Assembly: GCA_964470555.1 (NCBI GenBank)
Contig: CAYYDG010000018.1
Location: forward strand, 1 to 64,000
Length of the DNA: 64,000 bases
Direction: 5' to 3'
Source of the DNA: RBC074 sp964470555
GTDB taxonomy: Bacteria > Acidobacteriota > Blastocatellia > RBC074
Part shown: one piece after another, positions 38,687 to 47,041 of the stretch
How positions within the stretch are numbered: the first letter of the stretch is position 1
Layout: each line of letters starts with the position of its first letter
The notes under the pieces: generated by a model
Told to the model about the DNA's origin: nothing
The model's input: the letters and a program-made list of their open reading frames with translations, nothing else
Database searches by the model: none
Position numbers and translations under genes: made by a program

Positions 38687-40435
38687 TCATCTATCCTTTT
38701 CGCTTTCGCGGTTGGCGAGCGCCAATCCTGAAGATTGCAATTCAATGTCTCCGCGCGTCGAGCGCAATACTACTGTCGGCGAATTGGCGGCGGCCAGGTG
38801 TTCAAACGTCAACTGGCGTTGGCGATTTTGCGAACCGGCAGTTTCAAAGCCGCGAATGCGAACCCGGCCACGTTCGCTGCCGGCGTCGAATTTGAAGCCG
38901 GAATCTTCGGGCAGCGAAATGCGGATGCGGCCTCGATCAGTCGTTGCTCGAATGTTGCCCGCCAGTTTTTCGTCAGTCGAAAGCGTGATGGCGCCGGAGG
39001 AAGTGGTCACGATCAATGCGCCGCGGAATTCGCGCACAGTCACGTCCTGCGTAGTTTGAATTTCAGCCGCGCCGCCAACGTCTTCGACTTCGATGGCGGA
39101 ATTCTCAGCATTGATTTTCAGTGCGCCGCCTACTCCGTTGACCTGCACGCGCTGCGAAGAATTTTTGACGGTCAGATTGCCCGCAATTTTTTCAGCTTCT
39201 ATGCGCGAGCTGTCGGCGTTGATGGAGACATTGCCTTGAATTTCGGAAAGGTTGATGCGGCTGTTGTCTGCGTTTTCGATGGCGACCAGATTTTGATTGG
39301 AGATTGGTTTGGCGTCGCTGCTGAGGTTACGAACTTCTATGCGAGCGTTTTGAGCGCGAAGCTTTACTGTCCCGGATGATTCGACAACGTGTATGTTCCC
39401 ATTGGTCGCCGTCACGGTCATCGAACCGCGAACTTCATTGAAGCTGACTTCACCAATCGCGTCGCTGACTGTGACGTTTCCCTGCACGGCAAAGAGTTCC
39501 ACCGAACCTTGCGGATTTTCGATCTTCAGGTCGCCCGTGTTGTTGTGGATTTCCAGGTCTTTGGTGTTGCGAATGGCATGCGCTCCGCTCAGCCCCGTCA
39601 ATTTCACGTCACCGGAAATGTTGGAGAGTTCGACTCCGCCAAATGGAGCGGACGGCAGTGTCAGAATCAACGTGGTGGTGAAATCGTTTTGAACATTATC
39701 GGCTATGGCTGCGAACAGAGTGTTTTTTCCAGACTGCGTGATTTGAAGGCGAATCTGTCGGGCGATTTGATTGGCTTCTTCCTGATTGTTGGCGCGAATG
39801 TGCTGAACCAGTCGAGCGGATGGCGAAGAAGCTGCCATTGCGGAAATTTCAACGTCTCCCTTGAAATCATTGATGACCAGTCGGCCATCGTTGGCCAGAG
39901 AAAATTGTTGCGCCGGTTCGGCTTCGACGGCAAACCGATTTCCCCAGAACGCCAACTGTCCGAGTTTGAACTGAACGCCTTGCAGATGTTGCCGGTTTTT
40001 CGCCAGGTAATTGGATGTCAGACCGCCGCCGATCACCAATGCCATGACAAAAATCGCTCCGGACGAAAATGCCTGCGGGCGTTTGCCGTCTTCAGCGCGA
40101 TGCGTGTATTGCCACAGCACTCTGCCGACGATGAAAGCCAGCAGCAGAAAGAACCAATACTGTCCAAACAGCATCAGCAACGAACGGTCGCCGCGCAAAT
40201 TGGCAGTCAGCAGAATTCCTCCGATGGCGACAATCATCATTCCGCCGACAGGAGAACGCGGATGACGATCAATCAGATAACCAAAGATGCGAACCAACCC
40301 CGCCAGAATCAAAAATGCAGGCCAGAATTTCGTCAGCCATTGCATGGGTGTCGAACCGCCCGGCGCGGTGAACAGCAGCACACCGAGGCCGATCAGGCCA
40401 ATTCCGAGCAGCAATGTGGCTAGACGTTTGAACAT
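38687..40435 (-). CDS. LiaF/DUF4097-like membrane protein with beta-helix domain
   Basis: 582 residues. Four hydrophobic helices fill about 5-150 (LiaI/LiaF-TM-like DUF5668 layout with FWPAFLILAGL). A fifth hydrophobic patch lies near 130-145. From about 190 to 560 a regular short-strand repeat region follows (GDVEISAM, GDVKLTGLSG, GDLKIENPQGSVEL, GNVTVSDAIGEV), the DUF4097 putative adhesin beta-helix. Proteins of this type act in envelope-stress sensing. Here the gene lies in an operon with an ECF sigma factor and anti-sigma factor, which supports such a role. Confidence 0.8.
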   Translation of the reverse strand: MFKRLATLLLGIGLIGLGVLLFTAPGGSTPMQWLTKFWPAFLILAGLVRIFGYLIDRHPRSPVGGMMIVAIGGILLTANLRGDRSLLMLFGQYWFFLLLAFIVGRVLWQYTHRAEDGKRPQAFSSGAIFVMALVIGGGLTSNYLAKNRQHLQGVQFKLGQLAFWGNRFAVEAEPAQQFSLANDGRLVINDFKGDVEISAMAASSPSARLVQHIRANNQEEANQIARQIRLQITQSGKNTLFAAIADNVQNDFTTTLILTLPSAPFGGVELSNISGDVKLTGLSGAHAIRNTKDLEIHNNTGDLKIENPQGSVELFAVQGNVTVSDAIGEVSFNEVRGSMTVTATNGNIHVVESSGTVKLRAQNARIEVRNLSSDAKPISNQNLVAIENADNSRINLSEIQGNVSINADSSRIEAEKIAGNLTVKNSSQRVQVNGVGGALKINAENSAIEVEDVGGAAEIQTTQDVTVREFRGALIVTTSSGAITLSTDEKLAGNIRATTDRGRIRISLPEDSGFKFDAGSERGRVRIRGFETAGSQNRQRQLTFEHLAAANSPTVVLRSTRGDIELQSSGLALANRESEKDR

Positions 40436-40447
40436 TGGTTCTGAAAA

Positions 40448-41164
40448 TTACCGGTCAAATCGGCGATTCGCGGCAAGTTCGCGCGTCTGGCTTTCCAGAT
40501 TAGGCTGGATTACAGACGGCGGTGGAGTTCTATAAACCGTTTCTGGCGATGCTGAGCCTTTGCTGCGGCGAAATTCATTCAGCAGATAAATGCCCGCGGC
40601 CACCAGCAACAACGGCCAAAACCGATGAGTTTGAGCCGGGAACATGATGTGCAACGTGGTCAATGCTCCAATGCCGATCAGCAATCCGCCCCACAAATTA
40701 GTGCGAGCGCGCAAAAATTGACGCAATTGTTCGTCTTCTTCGTGCAGGTCAACACCGTAACGTTGGCGTTGCGCCGAACGAAAAGCGTCATAGAGCGAAT
40801 AAACGTAAAATGCGAAACTGGCCAGCGCGCATGTGACTTCCAGCGTGGAATGAAATACATCAGCCAGCGTCCATAATCCGGCAATAACGATGAACTGCAC
40901 CAGTGCCTTGACCGGTTGGCCGTTGTAGGCTGCGCCTAGTCCGGGAATGAGTCCGAGCACCAGGGCGATGATCGGCGATTTGCCTTCGATGTTTGGCTGC
41001 GCCTGCGCGCCGGAATGATTCCGCAACATCTCGACTCCGGCAACGATGCAATCCTGACAGTAGGGATACCCTTTGATGCGATGGTCGCAGGCTGGGCATA
41101 GATTCCGGTCGCAGCTACTGCAACGCGCGCTGGCTAGATTAGTTGGATGATAGGAACATTTCAT
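40448..41164 (-). CDS. B-box-like zinc-finger membrane protein
   Basis: 238 residues from MKCSYHPTN. The first 40 residues have paired Cys/His ligands (CSYHPTNLASARCSSCDRNLC ... YCQDC), like the B-box/ZnR motif, and then about five hydrophobic helices (from about residue 66). A LiaI-like WPLLLVAAGIYLL segment lies near the end. Probably an inner-membrane protein with a cytosolic zinc domain. It lies between the anti-sigma and the DUF4097 gene, 12 bp from the latter. Confidence 0.7.
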   Translation of the reverse strand: MKCSYHPTNLASARCSSCDRNLCPACDHRIKGYPYCQDCIVAGVEMLRNHSGAQAQPNIEGKSPIIALVLGLIPGLGAAYNGQPVKALVQFIVIAGLWTLADVFHSTLEVTCALASFAFYVYSLYDAFRSAQRQRYGVDLHEEDEQLRQFLRARTNLWGGLLIGIGALTTLHIMFPAQTHRFWPLLLVAAGIYLLNEFRRSKGSASPETVYRTPPPSVIQPNLESQTRELAANRRFDR

Positions 41165-41288
41165 TTCTCTGGAAAACCAGTCACTGTGCAAAAGCGGGAC
41201 AATCACTGAAATGCGTCCCGCGCGGTTTTTAGCCTGGGCGGATTGAACGTTCGGGATGAATTACTTGCTGCGGCAAACCTACTGCCGA

Positions 41289-42116
41289 TCACTTTTGTTG
41301 TTCTTTTTCCTGAGTTTGCGCTACAGGAGACGGGCTGGGCGACATCTGCGGCGATGGCGTTTTTGCATCTTGCGCCTTAGCCGAGGTCTTGGTCGGTTTT
41401 GACGGCTGCGGGACATCGCCGAGCAAACCGAACTGAACAGTATTAATGGCGCGCTGGCCGTGAATCACCATTTCTTCGGCCTGCTTGGTTGTATGCGAAG
41501 CCATTCCCTCAAGGCCGCCGAATCGCGACAGCACCAGCAAACTGCTGGCAGCAAAAATCAGCATGGCGGCAGCCATTTCCGGCGTCATCATCGCGCGCGC
41601 GGCTTTGATCGAAAACCCACGCAGCGTCTCCTTCAGATTTCCAAACCAGGAAGTTTTGCGCGGCCCAACGGTCGCCGCCAGAATCCTGTCCTGCAACGAC
41701 GGCGGAGCGTCAATTTCAGCGTCTTTGATTTCGCGGCAGATTTCGATGGCATCTTCGATGCCAGCCATCAGGCGACGGCATTTCGCGCATTTTTCAAAAT
41801 GCGCCTGGAAGGTGTGAAAGGTCGGCGCCAACAGCACGCCGTCAAAGTATCGTTCGATCAAACGGTCGAACTCGTTGCAACTGAGCATTTCGCCTGTGCT
41901 GGTCGCCGCCAGAATGCGTGAATTCAACCCTTCAGGCGTTTCGTAATCGTCCAGGGCAACGGCGTTCAGCGCCTTTACCGTCGAACGAACATCGTCGAAC
42001 AAATCGCGGCAATCGCGGCACAGCAGCCGGTGACCGGCGCATTCCGCCCGCGAACGCGAATCCAATTCGCCTTCGACGTAATCCGAAAGTACATCTTGAA
42101 ATTTAAGACAGTCCAT
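41289..42116 (-). CDS. Anti-sigma factor with two zf-HC2 domains
   Basis: 275 residues from MDCLKFQDVL. Two anti-sigma zinc-finger modules are visible: CAGHRLLCRDC near residue 26 and HTFQAHFEKCAKC near residue 92, each the H-x3-C-x2-C-type cluster of zf-HC2. A transmembrane helix lies near 190-208 (MAAAMLIFAASSLLVL). A Pro/Lys/Ser-rich periplasmic tail ends the protein. It would hold the ECF sigma encoded 92 bp upstream at the membrane. The double zinc module is less common than a single one. Confidence 0.85.
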   Translation of the reverse strand: MDCLKFQDVLSDYVEGELDSRSRAECAGHRLLCRDCRDLFDDVRSTVKALNAVALDDYETPEGLNSRILAATSTGEMLSCNEFDRLIERYFDGVLLAPTFHTFQAHFEKCAKCRRLMAGIEDAIEICREIKDAEIDAPPSLQDRILAATVGPRKTSWFGNLKETLRGFSIKAARAMMTPEMAAAMLIFAASSLLVLSRFGGLEGMASHTTKQAEEMVIHGQRAINTVQFGLLGDVPQPSKPTKTSAKAQDAKTPSPQMSPSPSPVAQTQEKEQQK

Positions 42117-42131
42117 TACACCACAGTTGAA

Positions 42132-42206
42132 GTTTCCAGTTTCCAGTTGCAATCACCAATTGCTATTGAGTGCCCGCTCAATCAGGTGATCGGAAACTGG
42201 CAACTG
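42132..42206. repeat. CCAGTTTC-type tandem-unit inverted repeat
   Basis: The left arm (from 42132, GTTTCCAG TTTCCAG TTGCAATCACC) faces the right arm (42185-42206, GGTGATCGGAAACTGGCAACTG). It occupies the gap between the sigma and anti-sigma genes, where it could form an RNA hairpin. Confidence 0.75.
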
Positions 42207-42207
42207 A

Positions 42208-42798
42208 TTAAAACGTTTCGACGACTTTCATTCGTCGCATGATTTTGGCCAATTCGATCCGGCCACGATTGATACGTGATTTCACCGTGCCAATCGGAAT
42301 TCGCAGAATGTCTACGATCTCCTGATAGGTCAGCTCTTCGATGTCGCGCAGAATCACGCATTCCCGCAAATCGGGTTGGAGTTTGGCAATCGCCGCGTGA
42401 ACCTGTTTGGATCGTTCGAACCGTTCCACGCCGCGATCCGGTGAATCGTGCCGACTTTCCAGGTGATATTCGTGATCGCCTATGTCATCGCCCAAATCGG
42501 TCGGCGTTCGAGTGCGACGGCGGTAATCGTCAATAATCAGATTCCGCGCCAAACGCATCAGCCAATTGGCCAAATCTCCGGCTTGGGGGTCATATTGCTC
42601 CAAAGAACGATACACGCGCACAAACACTTCCTGCGCCAGGTCTTCAGCGGATTCGTGGCGACCGGTAAACCGATACGCCAGATTGTAGACGCGACGCGAG
42701 TATTCGTGAACGACCTGTTCCCAGGCTGCGCTGTCTCCGGCACGGCATCGCCGCACCAATTCTGCATCCGATTTTATCAAGGCCGCATTGGCTCCCAC
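42208..42798 (-). CDS. ECF-family RNA polymerase sigma factor
   Basis: About 197 residues from a GTG at 42798 placed 12 nt after AGGAGA; the frame also allows TTG at 42822, but that codon lies upstream of the ribosome site. Sigma region 2 (YNLAYRFTGRHESAEDLAQEVFVRVYRSL, NWLMRLARNLIIDDYRRR) and region 4 (LRECVILRDIEELTYQEIVDILRIPIGTVKSRINRGRIELA) are complete; there is no region 1 or 3. It heads an operon with anti-sigma, zinc-finger membrane, DUF4097 and small membrane genes, probably an envelope-stress response. Confidence 0.9.
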   Translation of the reverse strand: MGANAALIKSDAELVRRCRAGDSAAWEQVVHEYSRRVYNLAYRFTGRHESAEDLAQEVFVRVYRSLEQYDPQAGDLANWLMRLARNLIIDDYRRRTRTPTDLGDDIGDHEYHLESRHDSPDRGVERFERSKQVHAAIAKLQPDLRECVILRDIEELTYQEIVDILRIPIGTVKSRINRGRIELAKIMRRMKVVETF

Positions 42799-42936
42799 TG
42801 TAGGTTGGTCTCTCCTGATCAATTTTTTTACCTCAATGAACCTCTTTAACCCCGTCCGTTGAGTCTTGTCTCCGTGTGCCCTAACGAGACGAGCGGGGGA
42901 AAGGTTCCTTGGAAAATATCGTCGCTAATTGTTGCA

Positions 42937-43173
42937 TTAAAAGCTATGAGCTTTTTCCACAACCCAGTCCCGGATCAATTCAGTAAAATCCATGCCCTTC
43001 GATTTTGCTATTTGTTTTACCGCCTCAGCTTCAGCAAGTGGCAGATGGATACTGACCACTGTTTCTCGAACAAAAACCGTGTCTGAAACCTCTACCAACT
43101 CATCGCTGAAATCTGTAAGGTCGTGCGTGTCCCAAAATTGCGCGAGTTCGCTGATTGAATCTGTCTGAATCAT
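42937..43173 (-). CDS. CopG/BrnA-like antitoxin, orphan
   Basis: 78 residues from MIQTDSISELAQFWDTHDLTDF, a start motif typical of CopG-type antitoxins of type II systems. The C-terminal ETVVSIHLPLAEAEAVKQIAKSKGMDFTELIRDWV has a strand plus helices of a ribbon-helix-helix fold. AAAGAGAAA precedes the ATG. The matching toxin upstream is only a 27-codon remnant, so the antitoxin appears to lack its partner here. Confidence 0.75.
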   Translation of the reverse strand: MIQTDSISELAQFWDTHDLTDFSDELVEVSDTVFVRETVVSIHLPLAEAEAVKQIAKSKGMDFTELIRDWVVEKAHSF

Positions 43174-43180
43174 TTTCTCT

Positions 43181-43264
43181 TTAACAAACTTCTTCAGGAG
43201 TAACACCGTGTCGCGCAATGTGGTCAATTTGAGTTTCCGGCCAAATGAGTTCCTGAATGGTCAT
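43181..43264 (-). pseudogene. Remnant of a BrnT-like toxin gene
   Basis: 27 codons, MTIQELIWPETQIDHIARHGV then TPEEVC, match the start of BrnT-type toxins (xxWxxxxxxHIARHGVTPEEVEEV). The remaining roughly 60 codons are absent; a TAA follows at once and the antitoxin ATG comes 7 bp later. An internal deletion is the simplest explanation. Confidence 0.65.
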
Positions 43265-43281
43265 CGCGTCCAAGCCTATTG

Positions 43282-44103
43282 TTACTTGATTGCTTTGACG
43301 CTGACCGGTTTGGCGAAAATTTCTTCGCTGATCGGCGCGTCCAGCTTGATCGAAGCGTAATTGACTCGATTCATCTGAATGCCGTCGCGGTAAAAGTCCA
43401 CGATGTTTGGGAATTTCACCCCGTCGTAAGTCACCCATTGGAAAAAGCGGTATTCGTTTCTGACCAGGCCGCCGCCTTCCGTTCGCTCATAAATCAGGCT
43501 GAGCGGCAGACGTGTGTTGCGATCCAGCCAAAGTTGTACAGTCACGTCGGAATCCAGCTTGATGGCGACGACATCGGCGCGTTCGCCCGGACGAAGCTCT
43601 TCACGTCCGGCAAATCGGACTTCTACACCTTCAGCGTTCCAGCCTTCGCGCAGGATTCGGTCAATGTCGAACCGGCTGTCCTCCACATGAGTTTTGATCT
43701 GTTGCGGAGTTTGGTCTTTCAGCGTTTCCGCATCGCCGTCGTAAACCCAACCGGTCTGGCCGACATTGACTTGGATGCGGCGATTTTTCTTTTTGCCTTT
43801 GCCGAAATCCACACGTTCTTTGCCGAACAGAATGTGCCAATAAGTAAACGGCGCTGGAACAGTGGAAACACCATTATCAAAAGGAGTGAACTGTCCTTCG
43901 GCCAGCACGGTTTTGAAGTTCTGGTACTTCGCGCCACCGCGAGCTTCGATGACCTGCTTGACGAATTGAACTCCCAATTCGGCGTTTTTGGGGTCTCTGG
44001 GATCGGCTTTTTGCGCCTTCGCAACCGCCGACGCGGCAAAGACGATCACGATTATTGCCAGAGCCTGGGCGACAAACCTGTTCCATCTGTTGACTGACAA
44101 CAT
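43282..44103 (-). CDS. Exported LolA-like/outer-membrane lipoprotein-sorting-like protein
   Basis: 273 residues from MLSVNRWNRF, chosen for the GAAGGAGTC ribosome site; the frame could also start with TTG at 44121. Signal peptide to about residue 30 (ASAVAKAQ). The rest alternates strands typical of the LolA/LppX half-barrel (FKTVLAEGQFTP, RRIQVNVGQTGWVYDG, LWLDRNTRLPLSLIYERTEGG, YDGVKFPNIVDFYRDG). This group is common in Acidobacteriota, with unknown ligand. Periplasmic. It is upstream of the orphan antitoxin, without obvious coupling. Confidence 0.65.
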   Translation of the reverse strand: MLSVNRWNRFVAQALAIIVIVFAASAVAKAQKADPRDPKNAELGVQFVKQVIEARGGAKYQNFKTVLAEGQFTPFDNGVSTVPAPFTYWHILFGKERVDFGKGKKKNRRIQVNVGQTGWVYDGDAETLKDQTPQQIKTHVEDSRFDIDRILREGWNAEGVEVRFAGREELRPGERADVVAIKLDSDVTVQLWLDRNTRLPLSLIYERTEGGGLVRNEYRFFQWVTYDGVKFPNIVDFYRDGIQMNRVNYASIKLDAPISEEIFAKPVSVKAIK

Positions 44104-44317
44104 CACTGCTGACTCCTTCAAAGCTTCAAGTTGGTTTTGAGACGCGCGGATTATACTCCGCTCGGATCATTGGTGGTAGGATGGCTGCGTTGGCTTTGCC
44201 ATAGAGCTATGCTACTTTCCGCCGCGCTGGCGCAAATCGCCAGCTTTCCTTCATTCGTAGCAATCTTCTAAAACTCATCAACAACGCATTTGAGCGCCAT
44301 TTTCGGAGGACAGAATT

Positions 44318-45499
44318 ATGTCAGCAGCAACCAAACCGCAGGCTGTCGAAACCGGACAGGCCTATCCGTACTTCAACGAAGAACACGCCATGTTGCGCGA
44401 AACCGTCAAACAGTTTTGCCAGAAAGAAATCGCTCCGTTTGCCGAAGAGTGGGACGAAGCCGGAATCTTTCCACGCGAATTATTCAAAAAAGCTGGTGAT
44501 CTGGGTTTGTTCGGCATTCGCACTGATCCGAAGTGGGGCGGCAATGGATTGGATTGGTGGGCGACGGCGGCTTACCTGGATGGATTGTCTTATGCCAACA
44601 GCGGCGGCGTAGCCATGGCGTTGATGGTGCAATCCGACATGACTTTACCCGTGCTGGAAGAACTCGGCACGGACGAACAGCGCGAACTGTTTCTGAAACC
44701 CGCCGTTGCCGGAGATTACATCGCAGCGCTCGGCATCAGCGAACCCGGCGGCGGTTCCGATGTCGCCGCGCTCAAAACTCGTGCGGTCATTGACGGCGAC
44801 GATTTTGTCATCTCCGGCCAGAAGCTGTGGATCACCAATGGCACACGCTGCGATTTCATCCTGCTCGCGGTTCGTACAGGCGAAGAAGGTTACAAGGGCG
44901 TTTCCTTCGTCATCTTCCCGACCTCTACGCCCGGTTACAGCGTCGGAAAAAAGCTCAAAAAAGTCGGCAATCTGTCATCCGACACCGCCGAACTTTTTTT
45001 CGACAACTGCCGCGTGCCGCGCAAATACCTGCTGGGCGAATTGAACAAAGGCTTTTACTACGTCATGCACAATTTCCAGGGCGAGCGTCTGGTGGCTGCG
45101 CTCGGCGCGGTTTACAAAATGGAACGCGCCATTGAATACGCTGTCGCTTACGGCAAAGAGCGCAAAGCTTTTGGCCAGCCGATTGGTTCGTTTCAGGTCT
45201 GGCGGCACAAATTCGCAGAACATTTGGCCGCCGTCGAAGCCGCCAAGTGGTTGTGTTACCGCGCGTTGGATTTGATGAATCGCGGAGAAAACGCCGTCAA
45301 GGAAATCACCATGGCCAAGTTGTTCTGCTGCGACCTGGATCAAAAGGTCATGTACGATTGCATGCAGATCATGGGCGGATTCGCCTACACCACCGAATAT
45401 CCGATTGGCCGAGCCTGGCGCGACGCACGATTGAACACCATCGGCGGCGGCGCTTCGGAAATCATGAAAGAAATCATTGCCAAACAGTGCAAGCTGTAA
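44318..45499 (+). CDS. Acyl-CoA dehydrogenase
   Basis: 393 residues. FAD-dependent alpha,beta-dehydrogenation of acyl-CoA. The signatures ALGISEPGGGSDVAALKTRA (near residue 138) and the C-terminal QIMGGFAYTTEYPIGRAWRDARL are both present. A Glu-Arg pair around AFGQPIGSFQVWRHKFAEHLA fits the family core. GGAGGACAG supplies the ribosome site. It is the first gene of a four-gene run with enoyl-CoA hydratase, a CMD-family protein and an acyl-CoA ligase, together a partial beta-oxidation module. Confidence 0.95.
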   Translation: MSAATKPQAVETGQAYPYFNEEHAMLRETVKQFCQKEIAPFAEEWDEAGIFPRELFKKAGDLGLFGIRTDPKWGGNGLDWWATAAYLDGLSYANSGGVAMALMVQSDMTLPVLEELGTDEQRELFLKPAVAGDYIAALGISEPGGGSDVAALKTRAVIDGDDFVISGQKLWITNGTRCDFILLAVRTGEEGYKGVSFVIFPTSTPGYSVGKKLKKVGNLSSDTAELFFDNCRVPRKYLLGELNKGFYYVMHNFQGERLVAALGAVYKMERAIEYAVAYGKERKAFGQPIGSFQVWRHKFAEHLAAVEAAKWLCYRALDLMNRGENAVKEITMAKLFCCDLDQKVMYDCMQIMGGFAYTTEYPIGRAWRDARLNTIGGGASEIMKEIIAKQCKL

Positions 45500-45502
45500 C
45501 CT

Positions 45503-45596
45503 GAAAATCAAAATTCAAAAGGCAAATCTCAAAAGTCAAAAATCGGCACTGTCCACTTTTGATATTTGCCTTTTGCCCTTTGCCTTTTGATTTCTT
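45503..45596. repeat. CAAAAGG-type tandem-unit inverted repeat
   Basis: The left arm has CAAAATT, CAAAAGG and CAAATCTCAAAAGT; the facing right arm reads ACTTTTGATATTTGCC, TTTTGCC, CTTTGCC, TTTTGATTT. The 21-bp ends CAAAAGGCAAATnTCAAAAGT match except for one base. It fills the gap between the dehydrogenase and hydratase genes. Confidence 0.8.
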
Positions 45597-45601
45597 CACC
45601 T

Positions 45602-46381
45602 ATGTCCGTCTCCATCGAAAAGAACGGCGTTGTCACCACCGTTATCATTAACCGCCCTGAAGTCCGCAACGCGGTTGATCGTGCGACAGCGGAAGCTTTG
45701 GCGGAAGCCTTTCGCCAATTCGACGCAGATGATTCGGCTTTGGTCGGTGTGCTGTACGGCGACAACGGCACGTTTTGCGCCGGAGCGGATTTGAAAGCCG
45801 TCGCTGCCGGGCAGGGCAATCGCGTTGAGCCAACCGGCGACGGGCCAATGGGGCCTTCGCGGATGTTGTTGAGCAAACCAGTCATCGCGGCGATTTCTGG
45901 TTATGCCGTCGCGGGAGGATTGGAACTGGCTCTGTGGTGCGATTTGCGCGTCGCTGAAGAAGACGCCGTGCTGGGAGTGTTCTGCCGACGCTGGGGAGTT
46001 CCGCTGATTGACGGCGGCACTATTCGTTTGCCGCGCTTGATCGGTCTGAGCCGCGCGCTGGATTTGATTCTGACCGGGCGTGCAGTGTCTGCCGCAGAAG
46101 CTCTGCAAATCGGTCTGGTCAATCGCGTCGTCAAAAAAGGCGAGGCGCGCGCCGCCGCTGAACAACTGGCGCACGAAATCGCGGCTTTCCCGCAAATTTG
46201 CATGCGCGGCGACCGAATGTCGGCTTACGAACAACACGATTTGAATTTGCCTGACGCTTTGCTGAACGAATTCAATCACGGTTTGAAAGCTCTGGAAGCC
46301 GGAGCGCGCGACGGCGCACAGCGCTTTGCCAGCGGCGCAGGTCGTCACGGAAGTTTTGAATCAACAGGAGAGAAACGATGA
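45602..46381 (+). CDS. Enoyl-CoA hydratase/isomerase family protein
   Basis: 259 residues from MSVSIEKNGV. Crotonase fold: INRPEVRNAVDRATAEAL at the N-terminus, oxyanion segments GTFCAGADLKAVAAG near 60 and ISGYAVAGGLELALWCDLRVAEEDA near 100, with an acidic residue in the latter as general acid/base. Hydrates enoyl-CoA in beta-oxidation or a related pathway. The TGA overlaps the following ATG (ATGA), so translation is coupled to the CMD-family gene. Confidence 0.9.
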   Translation: MSVSIEKNGVVTTVIINRPEVRNAVDRATAEALAEAFRQFDADDSALVGVLYGDNGTFCAGADLKAVAAGQGNRVEPTGDGPMGPSRMLLSKPVIAAISGYAVAGGLELALWCDLRVAEEDAVLGVFCRRWGVPLIDGGTIRLPRLIGLSRALDLILTGRAVSAAEALQIGLVNRVVKKGEARAAAEQLAHEIAAFPQICMRGDRMSAYEQHDLNLPDALLNEFNHGLKALEAGARDGAQRFASGAGRHGSFESTGEKR

Positions 46382-46947
46382 GCGAAGAACAAATAAGTTG
46401 GTTTCCCGTTCCAGCCGAAGATCAATTGCCAGAAAGCCTGCAAGGTTTGTTCAAAAAGGCCAAAGAGAAAGTCGGCTTTGTGCCAAACGTGTTTCGCGTC
46501 TACAGCTTTCGCCCGGAACGGTTCAGCGCTTGGTTTGCGCATTACAAACAATTGCACGAACCAACGGAAAACCTGAGTGCAGCCGAACGCGAAATGATCG
46601 CCGTGGCGGTTTCGATGGCCAACGGCTGTTTGTATTGCCTGGTCGCGCACGGAGCAGCGTTGCGGCAAACGCTCGGCGATCCGATTCAGGCTGACCGTAT
46701 CACGCTGGATTACAAACGCGCTGGACTCGACGCCAGGATGGAAGCCGTGCTGGATTTTGCCACCTTGTTGACCGAAACGCCGGTCAATGCGTCGGAACAC
46801 GACATCGCCCATCTGCAAAGCTTCGGCCTGACACTGGAAGAAATCTGGGACGTGATTGAAATCGCCGCAATGTACAACTTCACGAATCGCATGGCTTCGG
46901 CAACGGGAATGATTCCAAACCGCGAATACCATGCTTTGGCTCGATGA
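46378..46947 (+). CDS. Carboxymuconolactone decarboxylase-family/peroxidase-related protein
   Basis: 189 residues. The AhpD/CMD core includes EREMIAVAVSMANGCLYCLVAHGAAL with a CxxC pair (near 83-86) and the downstream His, the redox motif of AhpD-like proteins. The C-terminal TLEEIWDVIEIAAMYNFTNRMASATG is also typical. It may act as an alkylhydroperoxidase or an uncharacterised oxidoreductase beside the acyl-CoA enzymes. Cytosolic. Confidence 0.85.
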   Translation: MSEEQISWFPVPAEDQLPESLQGLFKKAKEKVGFVPNVFRVYSFRPERFSAWFAHYKQLHEPTENLSAAEREMIAVAVSMANGCLYCLVAHGAALRQTLGDPIQADRITLDYKRAGLDARMEAVLDFATLLTETPVNASEHDIAHLQSFGLTLEEIWDVIEIAAMYNFTNRMASATGMIPNREYHALAR

Positions 46948-46951
46948 AAAG

Positions 46952-47017
46952 TAGACAGGATGAACACGATTTCTCAGGATTCAAAACAATCCTGAGAAAT
47001 CGTGTTCATCCTGTCTA
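46952..47017. repeat. CAGGAT-type perfect 30-bp inverted repeat
   Basis: The left arm 46952-46981 and right arm 46988-47017 are exact reverse complements around a 6-bp loop. The arm is built of 9-10-mer units GACAGGAT, ACACGAT, CTCAGGAT. It lies 4 bp after the CMD stop and 24 bp before the ligase start. Confidence 0.95.
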
Positions 47018-47041
47018 AAATATTCTTTTGGAGAACTCAAG

